DNA of 64,000 nt from Rhizobiales bacterium YIM 77505 (lineage in GTDB: Bacteria > Pseudomonadota > Alphaproteobacteria > Rhizobiales > Beijerinckiaceae): contig JQNH01000001.1 in the NCBI GenBank assembly GCA_000745135.1, positions 2,899,501 through 2,963,500 of the forward strand, written 5' to 3'. Shown in pieces: positions 38,017-47,180 of this stretch (position 1 is its first letter; each line of letters starts with the position of its first letter). Under the pieces are notes generated by a model that saw only the letters and a program-made list of their open reading frames with translations, ran no database searches and was not told where the DNA came from. Position numbers and translations under genes: made by a program.

Positions 38017-38646
38017 ATGACTCTTTCTCTTGTGAATACGGATGCGATTCGCGAGGCGACCCTGTCGCGCGAGCCCTATGATTATTTCCTCGGCTCCGGC
38101 ATCCTCAAGGAAGAGGCCATCCCTGACCTCAAGCGCGATTTTCCGGACATCCAGAAGCCGGGCTACCTCACGGTCGAGGAGGTGCAGCTCAAGGGCAAGT
38201 TCAAGACGCTGATCGAGGAGCTCGAAAGCCCCGAATTCACGGAGGTGATTTCGCAGAAATGGGGCAAGGACATGCACCCCTATCCGCGGCTCACCACGAT
38301 CATGAAGCGCTCGCAGCCGAAATACGGCGCCATCCACACCGACGGCCCCTCCAAGGTGATGACCATGCTCGTCTACATGAACGACGACTGGGGCCAGGAC
38401 GAGGGCGGCCGCCTGCGGGTGCTCTATGACGGCGAGCATTTCGAGCCGTACGCGGTGGAGGTGCCCCCGGTCATGGGCACGGTGTTCGGCTTCCTGCGCT
38501 CCGACAAGTCATGGCACGGCCACCGCCCCTTTGCGGGGGAGCGCAAGGTCATCCAGATCGCCTGGGTCAAGGACGCCCAGGAGCTCGAGCGCAAGAAGCG
38601 CAGCAACAAGATGGCCCAGTTCTTCAAGGGCATCTTCGGCCGCTGA
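38017..38646 (+). CDS. 2-oxoglutarate/Fe(II)-dependent dioxygenase (prolyl 4-hydroxylase-like)
   Basis: A 209-residue double-stranded beta-helix oxygenase. The iron ligands are visible as H107-x-D109 (GAIHTDGPSK) and a distal His (H167 or H169 in KSWHGHRP), with R176 in GERKVIQIAWV placed to hold 2-oxoglutarate. The C-terminus is basic. The substrate is unknown. It lies 92 bp after a TRAP operon and 188 bp before a TAXI-type TRAP gene, so it might act on an imported compound; no overlap proves co-transcription. Confidence 0.87.
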   Translation: MTLSLVNTDAIREATLSREPYDYFLGSGILKEEAIPDLKRDFPDIQKPGYLTVEEVQLKGKFKTLIEELESPEFTEVISQKWGKDMHPYPRLTTIMKRSQPKYGAIHTDGPSKVMTMLVYMNDDWGQDEGGRLRVLYDGEHFEPYAVEVPPVMGTVFGFLRSDKSWHGHRPFAGERKVIQIAWVKDAQELERKKRSNKMAQFFKGIFGR

Positions 38647-38834
38647 GCGGCCGTGCTTGGCGCTGGCTCGCTTGTTTGGCGCCCTTCAACCCGCTAGCCT
38701 CCTGATCCAAGGCCGCCGGGAGAGCGGACAGAGGCGAGGATGGGACGGCTCACATCCTGTCGCGCGGCGCTTGCGCCGGCCATCCCCGCAAGGCTCGTCC
38801 GACGGCGAACGCCATAACGGGTAGGAGGACGCTC

Positions 38835-39779
38835 ATGAGGATCAGGAGGGCGCTTGTCGGCGCCGCATTGGGATTGGCTTTCGCCGGCGCCGCGTCCGCC
38901 GCCGAGCTGCGGCTCATGACGGGGCCGCAGGGCGGGGTGTGGGTGCCCCTCGGCGGGCAGCTCAAGGACATTTGGGAGAAGGCGATCCCCGGCCTCTCGG
39001 TCTCTTCCATGCCCGGCGCCGGCATCGCCAATGTGCGCGGCATCGAGGAGGGCAAGACGGAGGTCGGGTTCGGCAACTCCATCTCCACGGTCGACGCCCT
39101 TACCGGCCAGCCGCCCTTCAACAAGCCGCACAAGAACGTCTGCAACGTGGCGACGCTCTACCCGCAATATTTCCAGGTGGTGGTGCCTGCCAATTCCGGC
39201 ATCAACACGGTCAAGGACCTCAAGGGTAAATCGATCACCACGCAGCCGCGCGGCAACACGGGCGAGCTCATCACCCAGCACATCCTCAAGGCCCATGGGC
39301 TGAGCTACAACGACGTGAAGGTGAGCTTCGTCTCCTACACGGACTCCGTGGAGCAGGTGAAGGACGGGCACGCCCAAGCCTTCACGCTCGGCACCACCGT
39401 TCCCTCAGGGCCGGTGATGGACCTCGCCTCGGCCCGCGACATCAAGCTCCTCGACCTCTCCGACAGCCTGGAGGCGATGAAGAAGCTCAATCCTGGCTAC
39501 ACCCTCGTCACCGTGCCGAAGGGCACCTACCCGAAGCAGGACACGGACGTGAAGGTGATCGGATACGCGACGCACATCGTCGCCTCCTGCAAGCTGCCGG
39601 AGGACCAAGTCTACGCCATGACCAAGGCCATGGCCCAGAACATTCCTTCCATGGCGGCAGTGAACAAGGCCATGGAGAAGCTGACCCCGAAGGAGATGGC
39701 CGAGGACATCGGCGTGCCTTTCCACCCCGGCGCGGCGCGCTTCTACAAGGAAGTCGGCATCGAGGTGAAGACGATGTGA
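38835..39779 (+). CDS. TAXI-family TRAP solute-binding protein
   Basis: A 314-residue TAXI-type binding protein with a Sec signal (ending ASAAE). Blocks: LMTGPQGGVWVPLGGQLKDIW, GKTEVGFGNSIS and GKSITTQPRGNTGE. TAGGAGGA precedes the ATG. TAXI proteins work with fused 4TM-12TM permeases, and one is encoded next. Ligands of this family are often glutamate or related acids, but the specific ligand is unknown. Confidence 0.92.
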   Translation: MRIRRALVGAALGLAFAGAASAAELRLMTGPQGGVWVPLGGQLKDIWEKAIPGLSVSSMPGAGIANVRGIEEGKTEVGFGNSISTVDALTGQPPFNKPHKNVCNVATLYPQYFQVVVPANSGINTVKDLKGKSITTQPRGNTGELITQHILKAHGLSYNDVKVSFVSYTDSVEQVKDGHAQAFTLGTTVPSGPVMDLASARDIKLLDLSDSLEAMKKLNPGYTLVTVPKGTYPKQDTDVKVIGYATHIVASCKLPEDQVYAMTKAMAQNIPSMAAVNKAMEKLTPKEMAEDIGVPFHPGAARFYKEVGIEVKTM

Positions 39780-39787
39780 ACCTTCCC

Positions 39788-39975
39788 CTCCCCTTGCGGG
39801 AAGGGGCGGCCCGCTTGAGGCGAGCGCGTTTCGGGCAGGGGCGGAACGCTCGTCGGAGGAGAACGGGGCGCTGAAGGACCGCCCCATGTCCTTAAGGCAG
39901 AGCGGCGCTTCGACTCTGCCTCCCTCCCCACCCCTCTTCACGAGAAGAGAGAGCGCAGGACGCGGGAAAACGGCC
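39788..39975. repeat. Palindromic intergenic repeat between TAXI genes
   Basis: CCCCTT (39790-39795) pairs with AAGGGG (39801-39806), and similar CT-rich/GA-rich segments recur at 39918-39955. The style matches the elements at 4589 and 44283. It sits between the TAXI binding protein and its permease and may cap the binding-protein message. Confidence 0.45.
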
Positions 39976-41879
39976 GTGGATATCAGCGTACCGAAGCCCG
40001 ACTTCAAACTCGAGATGACCCATGCGGGCATCGTCCGCGCCCTCGCGGGGGCATCGCCGTGGCGATGGCGCTCTACCACATGTGGGTGATCGTGACCGGC
40101 ACGCCCGAGGCGATCATCTTCCGGGGCACGCATCTTCTCTTCGCGATCACCCTCACCTTCCTATGGTACCGCTCGAGGAGCGCCGCGGGCGAGGCGCCGC
40201 ACGTGATCGACTACGTGCTTCTTGGCCTCGCCATGGCGCCGGTCATCTACCTGTTCTGGAACTACGACTACGTCGTCAACCGCATCTACTACATCGATGA
40301 TCTGACTCCCCTGGACATGGCGATGGCGGTCGTCCTCATCGTCATGGTGCTGGAGGCGACGCGGCGGCTCATCGGCTGGGCGCTTCCCGTGACGGCGCTG
40401 GTCTTCCTCGCTTACGGCCTGTTCGGCGCCAAGGTCGAGCCCATGCGCCTCCTCGACCAGCTCTTCATGACGACGGAAGGCATCTTCGGCGCGCCGCTCG
40501 GCGTCTCGGCCGCCTATGTGATGGTCTTCGTCCTCTTCGGCTCCTTCATGGAGCGCACCGGCACCGGCCAGCTCTTCATGGATTTCGCCCTCGGCATCAC
40601 CGGCCACACGGCGGGCGGGCCCGGCAAGGTGTCGGTCGTCTCCTCCAGCCTGTTCGGCACGATTTCCGGCAGCGCCGTCGCCAACGTCATGGTGGACGGG
40701 CCGATCTCGATCCCGCTCATGAAGCGCACGGGATTCAAGCCGCATTTCGCGGCGGGCGTGGAGGCGGTGGCCTCCACCGGCGGCCAGATCATGCCGCCGA
40801 TCATGGGCGCCGCCGCCTTCGTCATGGCCGAGTTCCTGCAGGTGTCCTACGCCCAGGTGACATTGTGGGCGATCATCCCGGCGATCCTCTACTACGTCGC
40901 CTGCTTCGGGGCGGTGCATTTCGAGGCCAAGCGCCGTGGCATCCGCGGCGTGCCGCGGCGTGAGCTGCCCCCGCTCGGCCGCACCCTCAAGGCGCGCGGC
41001 CACCTCTTCATTCCCGTGCTGACGATCCTCGCCGTCATGTATTCGGGCTACAGCGCGCCGCTCGCGGCGCTTGCCGGCACGCTCGCCTGCTTTCCCGTGG
41101 CGGCCCTGCGCGCTTCCACCCGTGGTAACGTGACCCTCGCCAATGTCGTCGATGCCATGATCGACGGGGCGCGCAATGCGCTGGCGGTGGCGCTCGCCTG
41201 CGCCTGCGCCGGCATCATCATCGGCGTGGTGGCGCTCACCGGCGCCGGCATCGTCTTCACGCAGGCCGTCATCGGGCTTGCGCAGAACTCGCTGCTGCTC
41301 GCCCTGCTGCTGACAATGGTCGCCGGCATCGTCCTCGGCATGGGCATGCCGACGACACCGGCCTACATCGTCATGACGGCGCTCCTCGTGCCTGCGATCA
41401 TCAAGCTCGGCGTCATCACCCCGGCCGCGCACATGTTCGCCTTCTATTTCGCCATCCTTTCGGCGATCACGCCGCCCGTCGCGCTCGCGGTCTATGCCGC
41501 CGCGGGGCTCGCCAAGTCCGACCTGTGGGCCACCGGCTGGGCGGCGGTGAAGATCGGCGCGGCCGGTTTCATCGTGCCCTTCATGTTCGTCTACGAGCCA
41601 GCGCTGCTCATGATCGGCGACTGGGGCACCATCCTCTGGCGCTTCGCGGCTTCTTCCTTCGGCATCCTGCTCCTCGCCGCCGGCCTTCACGGCTATCTCT
41701 TGCGCCAGGCGACGCTCTGGGAGCGAGCCGTCCTGATCGCGGCCGCCTTCTGCCTCGTGAAACCCGGCTGGATCACGGATCTCATCGGCCTTGCCCTGTT
41801 CCTCGGGGTGGCCGCGGTTCAATGGCCAAGCCGTGACCGGCCCGCCGCGTCGCCGTCGCGGAACCCGGGCGCCGCCTGA
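39976..41879 (+). CDS. TRAP transporter fused permease (4TM/12TM, TAXI type), apparent frameshift near the start
   Basis: The main frame, open from a GTG at 40059 to 41879 (606 residues), carries the fused DctQM core: FGTISGSAVANVMVDG, GGQIMPPIMGAAAFVMAE and GMGMPTTPAYIVM. Just upstream, in another frame, 39976 or 40018 to about 40050 encodes a fitting N-terminus (MTHAGIVRALAG). One extra G in the G5 run at 40047-40051 would join the two as IVRALAG-GIAVAMALYHMW, a normal first membrane helix. So this is either a sequencing error, a real one-base deletion, or slippage. Without the join, translation would need an internal start at 40059 or 40065. Confidence 0.85.
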
Positions 41880-41888
41880 AGGCAGCGC

Positions 41889-43100
41889 CTATTTCCAGCG
41901 GGCGTTGTCGGTGTCCCAGACGCGCCCCTTGAGCTCCCGCGCCACGGCTTCAACCAGGGCCGCGTCCGCATCGGCCGTGTCTTCCTCGGCGCTCGTTTCG
42001 GGATCCGTGAACTTGAGACGCGGACCGTCCCCTTCATCGACGATGGTGGTCGCGAGGCTCCCGATCCACACCACGGCCGCCTCGCGCGACCGCGGCGCTT
42101 CGGGAGCGACGACGCAGTCGATCTCGACGATCTCCGACAGGTCGAGCCCGGGGGCCTTCTGATAAGGCCGCCGGAACTTGAGCTTGAGTTCGCCCGTGGT
42201 GTCGTCCCAGCGCGGCGCCTCGGCGCTGGCGGAAAGGGACTTGGCGACCGCGGCGCTGACCGCAGGCGCGATCGCCCCCCGGTCGAGCGTGCCGTCCGGC
42301 CTCATCCAGCCCGCGGCGGGCACGCGTACCGCGTAGTCGATGTTATAATAGGCGCTGGTCGTCCACCCGACCTCAATGACGCCGGGCGTTCCTCGCAAGC
42401 GCCCCACGACGCCCTCGGCGCGCATCGGATCGACGGTCAAGGTGAGCGTCCGCTCACCCGTGCGCAGGTTGACGCAGCCTTCCGTCAGGTCCTCGCTGCG
42501 CACCAAGACCTTGTCGGCGCGCAAGCGCTTCAGAACCTCGACAACAGCCTCCCGCTTCACGCGCACGAGGAGTGCGTCGGGCATGACCTCCGTGAAATCC
42601 TTCGGGTCCGTTTGCAACACATCGGAGGATGCTTCGGCGGCCCGGTGATCCTCTTCACTCACGTCCGAGAGGCTCTCGGTCGCGACCTTCGTCTCCACGG
42701 CGCCGCGCCGGATCGTGCCCTCGAAGCTCACGCCGTCGGCGGCCGGAGTGCGGGTGAGGGTGACGGTGACCGCGAGCTTCTCCTCCTGGCTCACGGCGCT
42801 GCCCGTGAGCCGCGGTCCGCTCGGCTTCAGCTCGGCCACGAAGCGGTCCTTGCGCCCCCCAGGCGCGACATCGTGGCAAAGGTCGAGGGTCGCGGACACA
42901 AGGCGCGCTCCCTGACGGACCTCCCGGAGGATGCCGTCGACGGGCAGATCCCCCATGAAGCCTTGATAGAGATAGATGTAGCGAACGGTCTGGCCCGTCG
43001 CCGGTCGAGGCGGGCTCTTGCTGGCCTGAGCCAACGCCAGGGTCGAAAATGCGGCGAGCCCTGAAATTCCCAAAACAATCGGCAGCGCGGCGCGCATCAT
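41889..43100 (-). CDS. Secreted protein of unknown function
   Basis: A 403-residue protein with a Sec signal (MMRAALPIVLGISGLAAFSTLALAQA, first 20 typical) and a GAGGAG site before the ATG at 43100. No domain is recognised. It is mostly beta-like, with many Asp/Glu/Arg, one near-N-terminal Cys (DLCHD), EGCVN and DCVV. Its end converges on the TRAP permease gene. The strong ribosome site, signal peptide and good codon pattern make it a real gene. Confidence 0.72.
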   Translation of the reverse strand: MMRAALPIVLGISGLAAFSTLALAQASKSPPRPATGQTVRYIYLYQGFMGDLPVDGILREVRQGARLVSATLDLCHDVAPGGRKDRFVAELKPSGPRLTGSAVSQEEKLAVTVTLTRTPAADGVSFEGTIRRGAVETKVATESLSDVSEEDHRAAEASSDVLQTDPKDFTEVMPDALLVRVKREAVVEVLKRLRADKVLVRSEDLTEGCVNLRTGERTLTLTVDPMRAEGVVGRLRGTPGVIEVGWTTSAYYNIDYAVRVPAAGWMRPDGTLDRGAIAPAVSAAVAKSLSASAEAPRWDDTTGELKLKFRRPYQKAPGLDLSEIVEIDCVVAPEAPRSREAAVVWIGSLATTIVDEGDGPRLKFTDPETSAEEDTADADAALVEAVARELKGRVWDTDNARWK

Positions 43101-43436
43101 CGCTCTCCTCGCGAACACGTCGATGACCTGCCCATGATGCACTCATCAGGGAGCATGTCGAGCGAAGCGGGGCGGTCTCCATCCCTCTTTCCTGAACGAG
43201 GCGCGCTTGGCGGGTCCGCGGCCGCCGGGAGGATCTTTGTGCACGGCCGGATTTTGATGCCTTGTATTCGCCTTGGTTGGCGCCTATCTCTCCGTCATCG
43301 ACTTTGGCCGGACGACTGGGCTGATCCGCCTTCGCTGACGCAGGGCGCACGTTTCAGGTTCTCTCCAAACATCGATGACCCGAGTGACCGGGCCCGCCCG
43401 GGAGCTCACGTGCACCTGACAGACGAAGGATATGTC
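43101..43436. other. 336-bp region with the csp leader, no gene recognised
   Basis: Lies between a minus-strand gene start and the cold-shock gene. The plus-strand open frames here are not conserved. Cold-shock genes often have long structured 5' leaders that respond to temperature, so much of this stretch may be the csp leader. No clear promoter was picked out. Confidence 0.5.
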
Positions 43437-43646
43437 ATGACCAACGGTACCGTTAAGTTCTACAACGACCAAAAAGGCTTCGGCTTCATTCAACCGGACA
43501 GCGGCGGCAAGGACGTGTTCGTCCATGCGACCGCTCTTGAGCGCGCCGGCATTCGCAGCCTCTACGAGGGCCAGAAGGTGTCGTTCGACACGGCTGAGGA
43601 TCGCCGTACCGGCAAGATCGCCGTCAACAACATCCAAATGGCCTGA
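43437..43646 (+). CDS. Cold-shock protein, CspA family
   Basis: A 69-residue single cold-shock domain (TVKFYNDQKGFGFIQPDSGG, with RNA-binding motifs KGFGFI and VFVHAT). It binds single-stranded RNA as a chaperone. GAAGGA precedes the ATG, and a strong terminator follows. A second translation factor, IF-1, is encoded right after. Confidence 0.96.
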   Translation: MTNGTVKFYNDQKGFGFIQPDSGGKDVFVHATALERAGIRSLYEGQKVSFDTAEDRRTGKIAVNNIQMA

Positions 43647-43688
43647 AGCCATTGATCGGGCGCGTGCGATCGCCGCGCCCTTTCGAAC

Positions 43689-43714
43689 GCCGCTCCCACG
43701 GGAGCGGCTTTTTT
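43689..43714 (+). terminator. Rho-independent terminator
   Basis: GCCGCTCC (43689-43696) pairs perfectly with GGAGCGGC (43701-43708) around CACG, followed by six T at 43709-43714. It ends the csp message 32 bases before the infA start, so infA has its own promoter or uses readthrough. Confidence 0.92.
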
Positions 43715-43745
43715 GTTGGGCGACGTCAAACCTGGAGATCCGGCC

Positions 43746-44018
43746 GTGGCCAAGGAAGAGTTGATGCAGTTCGATGGGCTCGTGACCGAGATCCTTCCCG
43801 ACGCCCGCTTTCGCGTTCGGCTCGACGCCGGGCAGGAGATTGTCGCCTATACGGCCGGCAAGATGAAGCGAAACCGGATCAAGACCCTCGCCGGCGACCG
43901 TGTCACCATCGAGATGTCCCCCTATGATCTCGAGAAGGGCCGCCTTGTGTTCCGCCACAAGGACGAGCGAGCGGCGCCCCGCCGGCAGCAGGCGCGCCCT
44001 CAGTTCCGCCGGCGTTGA
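43746..44018 (+). CDS. infA: Translation initiation factor IF-1
   Basis: A 90-residue OB-fold protein: [20 protein letters not shown], then [26 protein letters not shown] and [17 protein letters not shown]. The GTG at 43746 aligns with the usual MAKE start; an ATG-like upstream start would add 11 non-family residues. It has an extended basic tail. It binds the ribosomal A site during initiation. Next to csp it may be a cold-adapted second copy; the main infA of Hyphomicrobiales is usually elsewhere (inference). Confidence 0.95.
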   Translation: MAKEELMQFDGLVTEILPDARFRVRLDAGQEIVAYTAGKMKRNRIKTLAGDRVTIEMSPYDLEKGRLVFRHKDERAAPRRQQARPQFRRR

Positions 44019-44060
44019 GCCTCACCGGCGGGCTACGAACATCCACTGGAAGGACCTGTC

Positions 44061-44279
44061 ATGCGCCTCTTCATCTTCCGCTCGCAAAAGCGACCTGATC
44101 TGCGTGCCTTCACCGGCGACGATACCGGCAGCAAGCTCCCCGAAAAGCACGGGCCGTGGGACGCGACCGGCGTCGTTCGCGCCGACAAGGACCCGCCGCA
44201 CGGCTTCCCGCGAGCAGCGATTGAAGCCTCGATCGCCGCCCGCGGCTTTCAGCTTTGGCAGCTCAACCGGTCGAAGTGA
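44061..44279 (+). CDS. Small hypothetical protein of the csp-infA cluster
   Basis: A 72-residue protein (MRLFIFRSQKRPDLRAFTGDD at the start) with a GGAAGGA ribosome site. It lies 42 bp after infA in the same direction, so it is probably co-transcribed. It lacks a signal peptide or membrane helix and is not assignable to a family, although a downstream partner of infA/csp is plausible. Confidence 0.7.
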   Translation: MRLFIFRSQKRPDLRAFTGDDTGSKLPEKHGPWDATGVVRADKDPPHGFPRAAIEASIAARGFQLWQLNRSK

Positions 44280-44282
44280 ACG

Positions 44283-44430
44283 CGTCGGCGGCGTTGCCGC
44301 CGCCGGCACCCTCCCTCCCCGCGAGCGGGAGACGCGTGAAGTGCGGCCAAGGCGGGGCGGCGGCGCTGCCGGTCCTGCCGAACCGCCGCTGCGCTCCGGC
44401 CACCCTCCCCCGCCAGGGAAGGAGGATCGC
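44283..44430. repeat. Palindromic intergenic repeat between convergent genes
   Basis: CTCCC/GGGAG and CCCTCC/GGAAGGAGG segments recur around 44308-44330 and 44402-44430, with GGCGGCG-type stretches in between. The layout resembles the CT/GA-rich elements at 4589 and 39788. It separates the small csp-cluster gene from convergent metQ. Confidence 0.45.
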
Positions 44431-44436
44431 CGCGCC

Positions 44437-45225
44437 TTACCAGCTCGCCAGCGCCGCCCCCTGGAATTTCTGCTCGATGAAGGCCTTCACCTCCGGTGAG
44501 CGATAGGCCTCCACGAGCGCCTTCACCCAGGGCTTGTCCTTGTCTTCGGCCCGCACGGCGATGACGTTCACGTAAGGACCCTTGGCGTCTTCCCGCAGGA
44601 TGGCGTCCTTGGTGGGGTTGAGGCCTGCCGGCACGGCGTAGTTGGTGTTCACCGCGGCAACGTCCACATCGTCGAGGGCGCGCGGCGCCTGAGCCGCATC
44701 GATCTCGATGAATTTCAGCTTCTTCGGGTTCTCCACGATGTCGGCGACGGTCGGCTTGAGGCCGGCGCTCTCCTTGACCTTGATCACCCCCTTGTCCTGC
44801 AGGAGGAGGAGGGTGCGCCCGCCATTCGTCGGATCGTTCTGGATCGCGAAGCGGGCCCCGTCCGGCACCTCGTTCCAGCTCTTGTACTTCTTGGAGTAGA
44901 TGCCCATCGGGAAATTCACCGTGTAGGCGACGCTCTCGATCTTGAAGCCCCGGTCGGCCTTCTGGTTGTCGAGATAGGGCTGATGCTGGAAGGAGTTGGC
45001 CTCGATCTCGCCGGAGGCCAGCGCCGTGTTCGGGATGACGTAATCCGAGAACTCGATGATCTTGAGATCGAGCCCCTTCTTGGCTGCGACGGGCTTCACG
45101 GCCTCGAGGATCTGGGCGTGCGGACCCGGCGTGACGCCGACGCGGATGGTCTGCGGCTGCTGCGCGAGGGCGGGCAGCGCCAGCGCCGCGGCGAGAGCGG
45201 CAACAGCGAGGGTTCGGAAAGGCAT
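44437..45225 (-). CDS. metQ: Methionine ABC transporter substrate-binding protein MetQ
   Basis: A 262-residue NlpA/MetQ protein: IRVGVTPGPHAQILEAVKPVA, FQHQPYLDNQ, QNDPTNGGRTLLLLQ and VNTNYAVPAGL. The Sec signal ends at ALAQQ, without a lipobox Cys, so it is soluble in the periplasm rather than a lipoprotein as in E. coli. Last gene of metNIQ, 25 bp after metI. It binds methionine, possibly also the sulfoxide or D-isomer. Confidence 0.93.
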   Translation of the reverse strand: MPFRTLAVAALAAALALPALAQQPQTIRVGVTPGPHAQILEAVKPVAAKKGLDLKIIEFSDYVIPNTALASGEIEANSFQHQPYLDNQKADRGFKIESVAYTVNFPMGIYSKKYKSWNEVPDGARFAIQNDPTNGGRTLLLLQDKGVIKVKESAGLKPTVADIVENPKKLKFIEIDAAQAPRALDDVDVAAVNTNYAVPAGLNPTKDAILREDAKGPYVNVIAVRAEDKDKPWVKALVEAYRSPEVKAFIEQKFQGAALASW

Positions 45226-45250
45226 GATGGTTCTCCTTGCATGAGCTCAA

Positions 45251-45931
45251 TCAGGTGTGGCGCAGGCGCTTGTTGAGCCGGCGCGCCAGGCGGTCGCCGA
45301 GGCTCTGCACGCCCTGGACGAGGACGATGAGGATGACCACGACCGCGGCCATCACCTCGGGCATGAAGCGCTGGTAGCCATAGCGGATGCCGAGATCTCC
45401 GAGCCCGCCGCCGCCGACGGCGCCGACCATGGCCGAGAAGCCGATGAGGCTGACGACCGCCAGCGTCAGGCCGAGCACGATGGCCGGCAGCGCCTCGGGG
45501 ATGAGGACCTTGAAGACGATCTGCAGGGGGCTTGCGCCGAAGGCCCGGGCCGCCTCGACCAGGTTCTGGTCGACCTCTCGGATCGCGCCCTCGATCAGGC
45601 GTGCGATGAACGGGGTCGCCGCCACCGTGAGCGGCACGATCGCCGCCGTCGTGCCGATCGAGGTGCCGGCGATCAGCCGCGTGAAGGGAATGATCGCCAC
45701 GACCAGGATGATGAAGGGCGTCGAGCGCGTGGCATTGACGAGGATGCCGAGGGCGCGGTTGAGGAGAGGCGCGGCGAAAAGCTCGCCCTTGCCGCTTGTC
45801 GCCAGGAACACCCCCAGGGGCAGGCCGAACAGCGTCCCGAGCGTTGCCGCCACCGCCACCATGTAGAGGGTCTCGCCCGTCGCTTCGACGATCAGGCGGG
45901 CGAGTTGAGGGGAGATCAGGTCAGGCCACAT
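45251..45931 (-). CDS. metI: Methionine ABC transporter permease MetI
   Basis: A 226-residue permease with about six helices and the BPD inner-membrane motif EAARAFGASPLQIVFKVLIPEALP. The ATG at 45931 overlaps the end of metN by 11 bases; seven extra residues would come from a longer start. Confidence 0.93.
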   Translation of the reverse strand: MWPDLISPQLARLIVEATGETLYMVAVAATLGTLFGLPLGVFLATSGKGELFAAPLLNRALGILVNATRSTPFIILVVAIIPFTRLIAGTSIGTTAAIVPLTVAATPFIARLIEGAIREVDQNLVEAARAFGASPLQIVFKVLIPEALPAIVLGLTLAVVSLIGFSAMVGAVGGGGLGDLGIRYGYQRFMPEVMAAVVVILIVLVQGVQSLGDRLARRLNKRLRHT

Positions 45932-47027
45932 GGCCGAGCACCTCCGTGCCAAGACCGAACTCGGAATGCAGGAAGTTGAGCGCCCGCTCGGTCTCCGGGC
46001 CGCTTGGCACCGTCACGACCAGCGCCCCGAACGGGCGGCCGGCGATCTCATCGACCGTGCCGGCGACGATGTTGGCCTCGATCGCCTCGTCACGAGCGAG
46101 CCGCGCGATCACGGGCTCGGTCGCGAACGCCCCGCGAAAGGCGATGCGCAGCACCGTCTGGCCGCCCGGCACGGGCTTGGGCAGAAGGTGCTTGACCAGG
46201 GAGGGCGGCAGGGCGCGCCCCGTCTCCTCGGAGAGGAAGGAGCGCGTCACCGGATGCCTCGGCCGCGTGAAGATGTCGAAGACGTCGCCCTGCTCCACGA
46301 TCCTGCCGGCGTCGAGCACCGCAACCTCCCGGGCGATCGAGCGGATCACCGACATCTCATGGGTGATGAGCAGGATGGTGAGATCGAGCTCGCGGTTGAT
46401 GCGCGCGAGAAGTTCCAGGATCGAGCGCGTCGTTTCCGGGTCGAGGGCGGACGTCGCTTCGTCCGAGAGCAGGACCTTGGGGTTCGTGGCGAGGGCCCGC
46501 GCAATGCCGACCCGCTGCTTCTGGCCTCCGGACAGCTCCGCGGGATAGCGGTCGCGCTTGTCGGAGAGGCCGACGAGATCGAGGAGTTCCTCCACGCGCC
46601 TCCTGATCGCCGCCCCGTCGGCGCCGGCGACCTCGAGCGGAAGCGCCACATTCTCGGCGGCGGTGCGGGAGGAGAGGAGGTTGAAGTGCTGGAAGATCAT
46701 GCTGATCGAGCGGCGCGCCGCTCGCAGCTCCGCTTCCGACTTCGACGAGATCTCCAACCCGTCGACGACGACGCGACCCGCGCTTGGCCGCTCGAGCCCG
46801 TTGACGAGACGGATCAGGGTCGACTTGCCGGCGCCGGAGCGGCCGATCACGCCGAGGATCGAACCTCGGCTGACCGAGAGATCGACCTCGTGAAGGGCGG
46901 CGACGAAGGGCTGCCCGTTGCGGGCAGGAAAGCGCTTGGACACGCTCTCGAAGCGGATGATCGCGTCATCCTCCGGTTCGAAGGCGATCGGAGCGATGGG
47001 TTCGGACAGCGTCAGGGGAGCATTCAT
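45921..47027 (-). CDS. metN: Methionine ABC transporter ATP-binding protein MetN
   Basis: A 368-residue ATPase with Walker A GRSGAGKST, signature LSGGQKQRVGIARALATNP, Walker B VLLSDEATSALD and a C-terminal NIL/ACT-like domain that senses methionine. First structural gene of the operon. It is preceded by a SAM-II-type riboswitch and an 11-codon leader ORF. The ATG at 47027 fits the family; one six codons upstream is possible. Confidence 0.94.
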   Translation of the reverse strand: MNAPLTLSEPIAPIAFEPEDDAIIRFESVSKRFPARNGQPFVAALHEVDLSVSRGSILGVIGRSGAGKSTLIRLVNGLERPSAGRVVVDGLEISSKSEAELRAARRSISMIFQHFNLLSSRTAAENVALPLEVAGADGAAIRRRVEELLDLVGLSDKRDRYPAELSGGQKQRVGIARALATNPKVLLSDEATSALDPETTRSILELLARINRELDLTILLITHEMSVIRSIAREVAVLDAGRIVEQGDVFDIFTRPRHPVTRSFLSEETGRALPPSLVKHLLPKPVPGGQTVLRIAFRGAFATEPVIARLARDEAIEANIVAGTVDEIAGRPFGALVVTVPSGPETERALNFLHSEFGLGTEVLGHVA

Positions 47028-47108
47028 GGCGCACCGATGCGGCACTCGAGGGCCGCGGCGAGAAGGAGCGGGACGGAGGTGGGGAGCCGCTTCAGCGGCA
47101 GGGCGGCG

Positions 47109-47144
47109 TCAGGAGGCGCGCCGACAGAGGCAAGCGATCATCAT
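47109..47144 (-). CDS. Short Cys/Arg leader ORF upstream of metN
   Basis: ATG at 47144, then MMIACLCRRAS and a TGA at 47109-47111. AAAGGGGAGA precedes the ATG with good spacing. It lies 81 bases upstream of metN and just below the riboswitch. Two Cys and two Arg in 11 residues suggest a leader that senses translation of Cys or Met rather than a functional peptide. Known Cys-attenuation leaders in other bacteria look similar (established only elsewhere). Confidence 0.45.
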   Translation of the reverse strand: MMIACLCRRAS

Positions 47145-47161
47145 GGTCTCCCCTTTCGAGC

Positions 47162-47180
47162 CCACGAACTCGCTTCGTGG
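47162..47180 (-). promoter_or_regulatory. Hairpin between riboswitch and leader ORF
   Basis: CCACGAA and TTCGTGG (plus-strand 47162-47168 and 47174-47180) form a 7-bp stem with a 5-base loop. It sits between the SAM-II core and the leader ribosome site, a place for an expression platform. No T run follows, so control would be translational or structural rather than by intrinsic termination. Confidence 0.55.

Noticed and set aside
40161-41822. 553-residue minus-strand frame opposite the TAXI permease
   Set aside because: Same shadow composition; the plus-strand frame is an unmistakable membrane permease.
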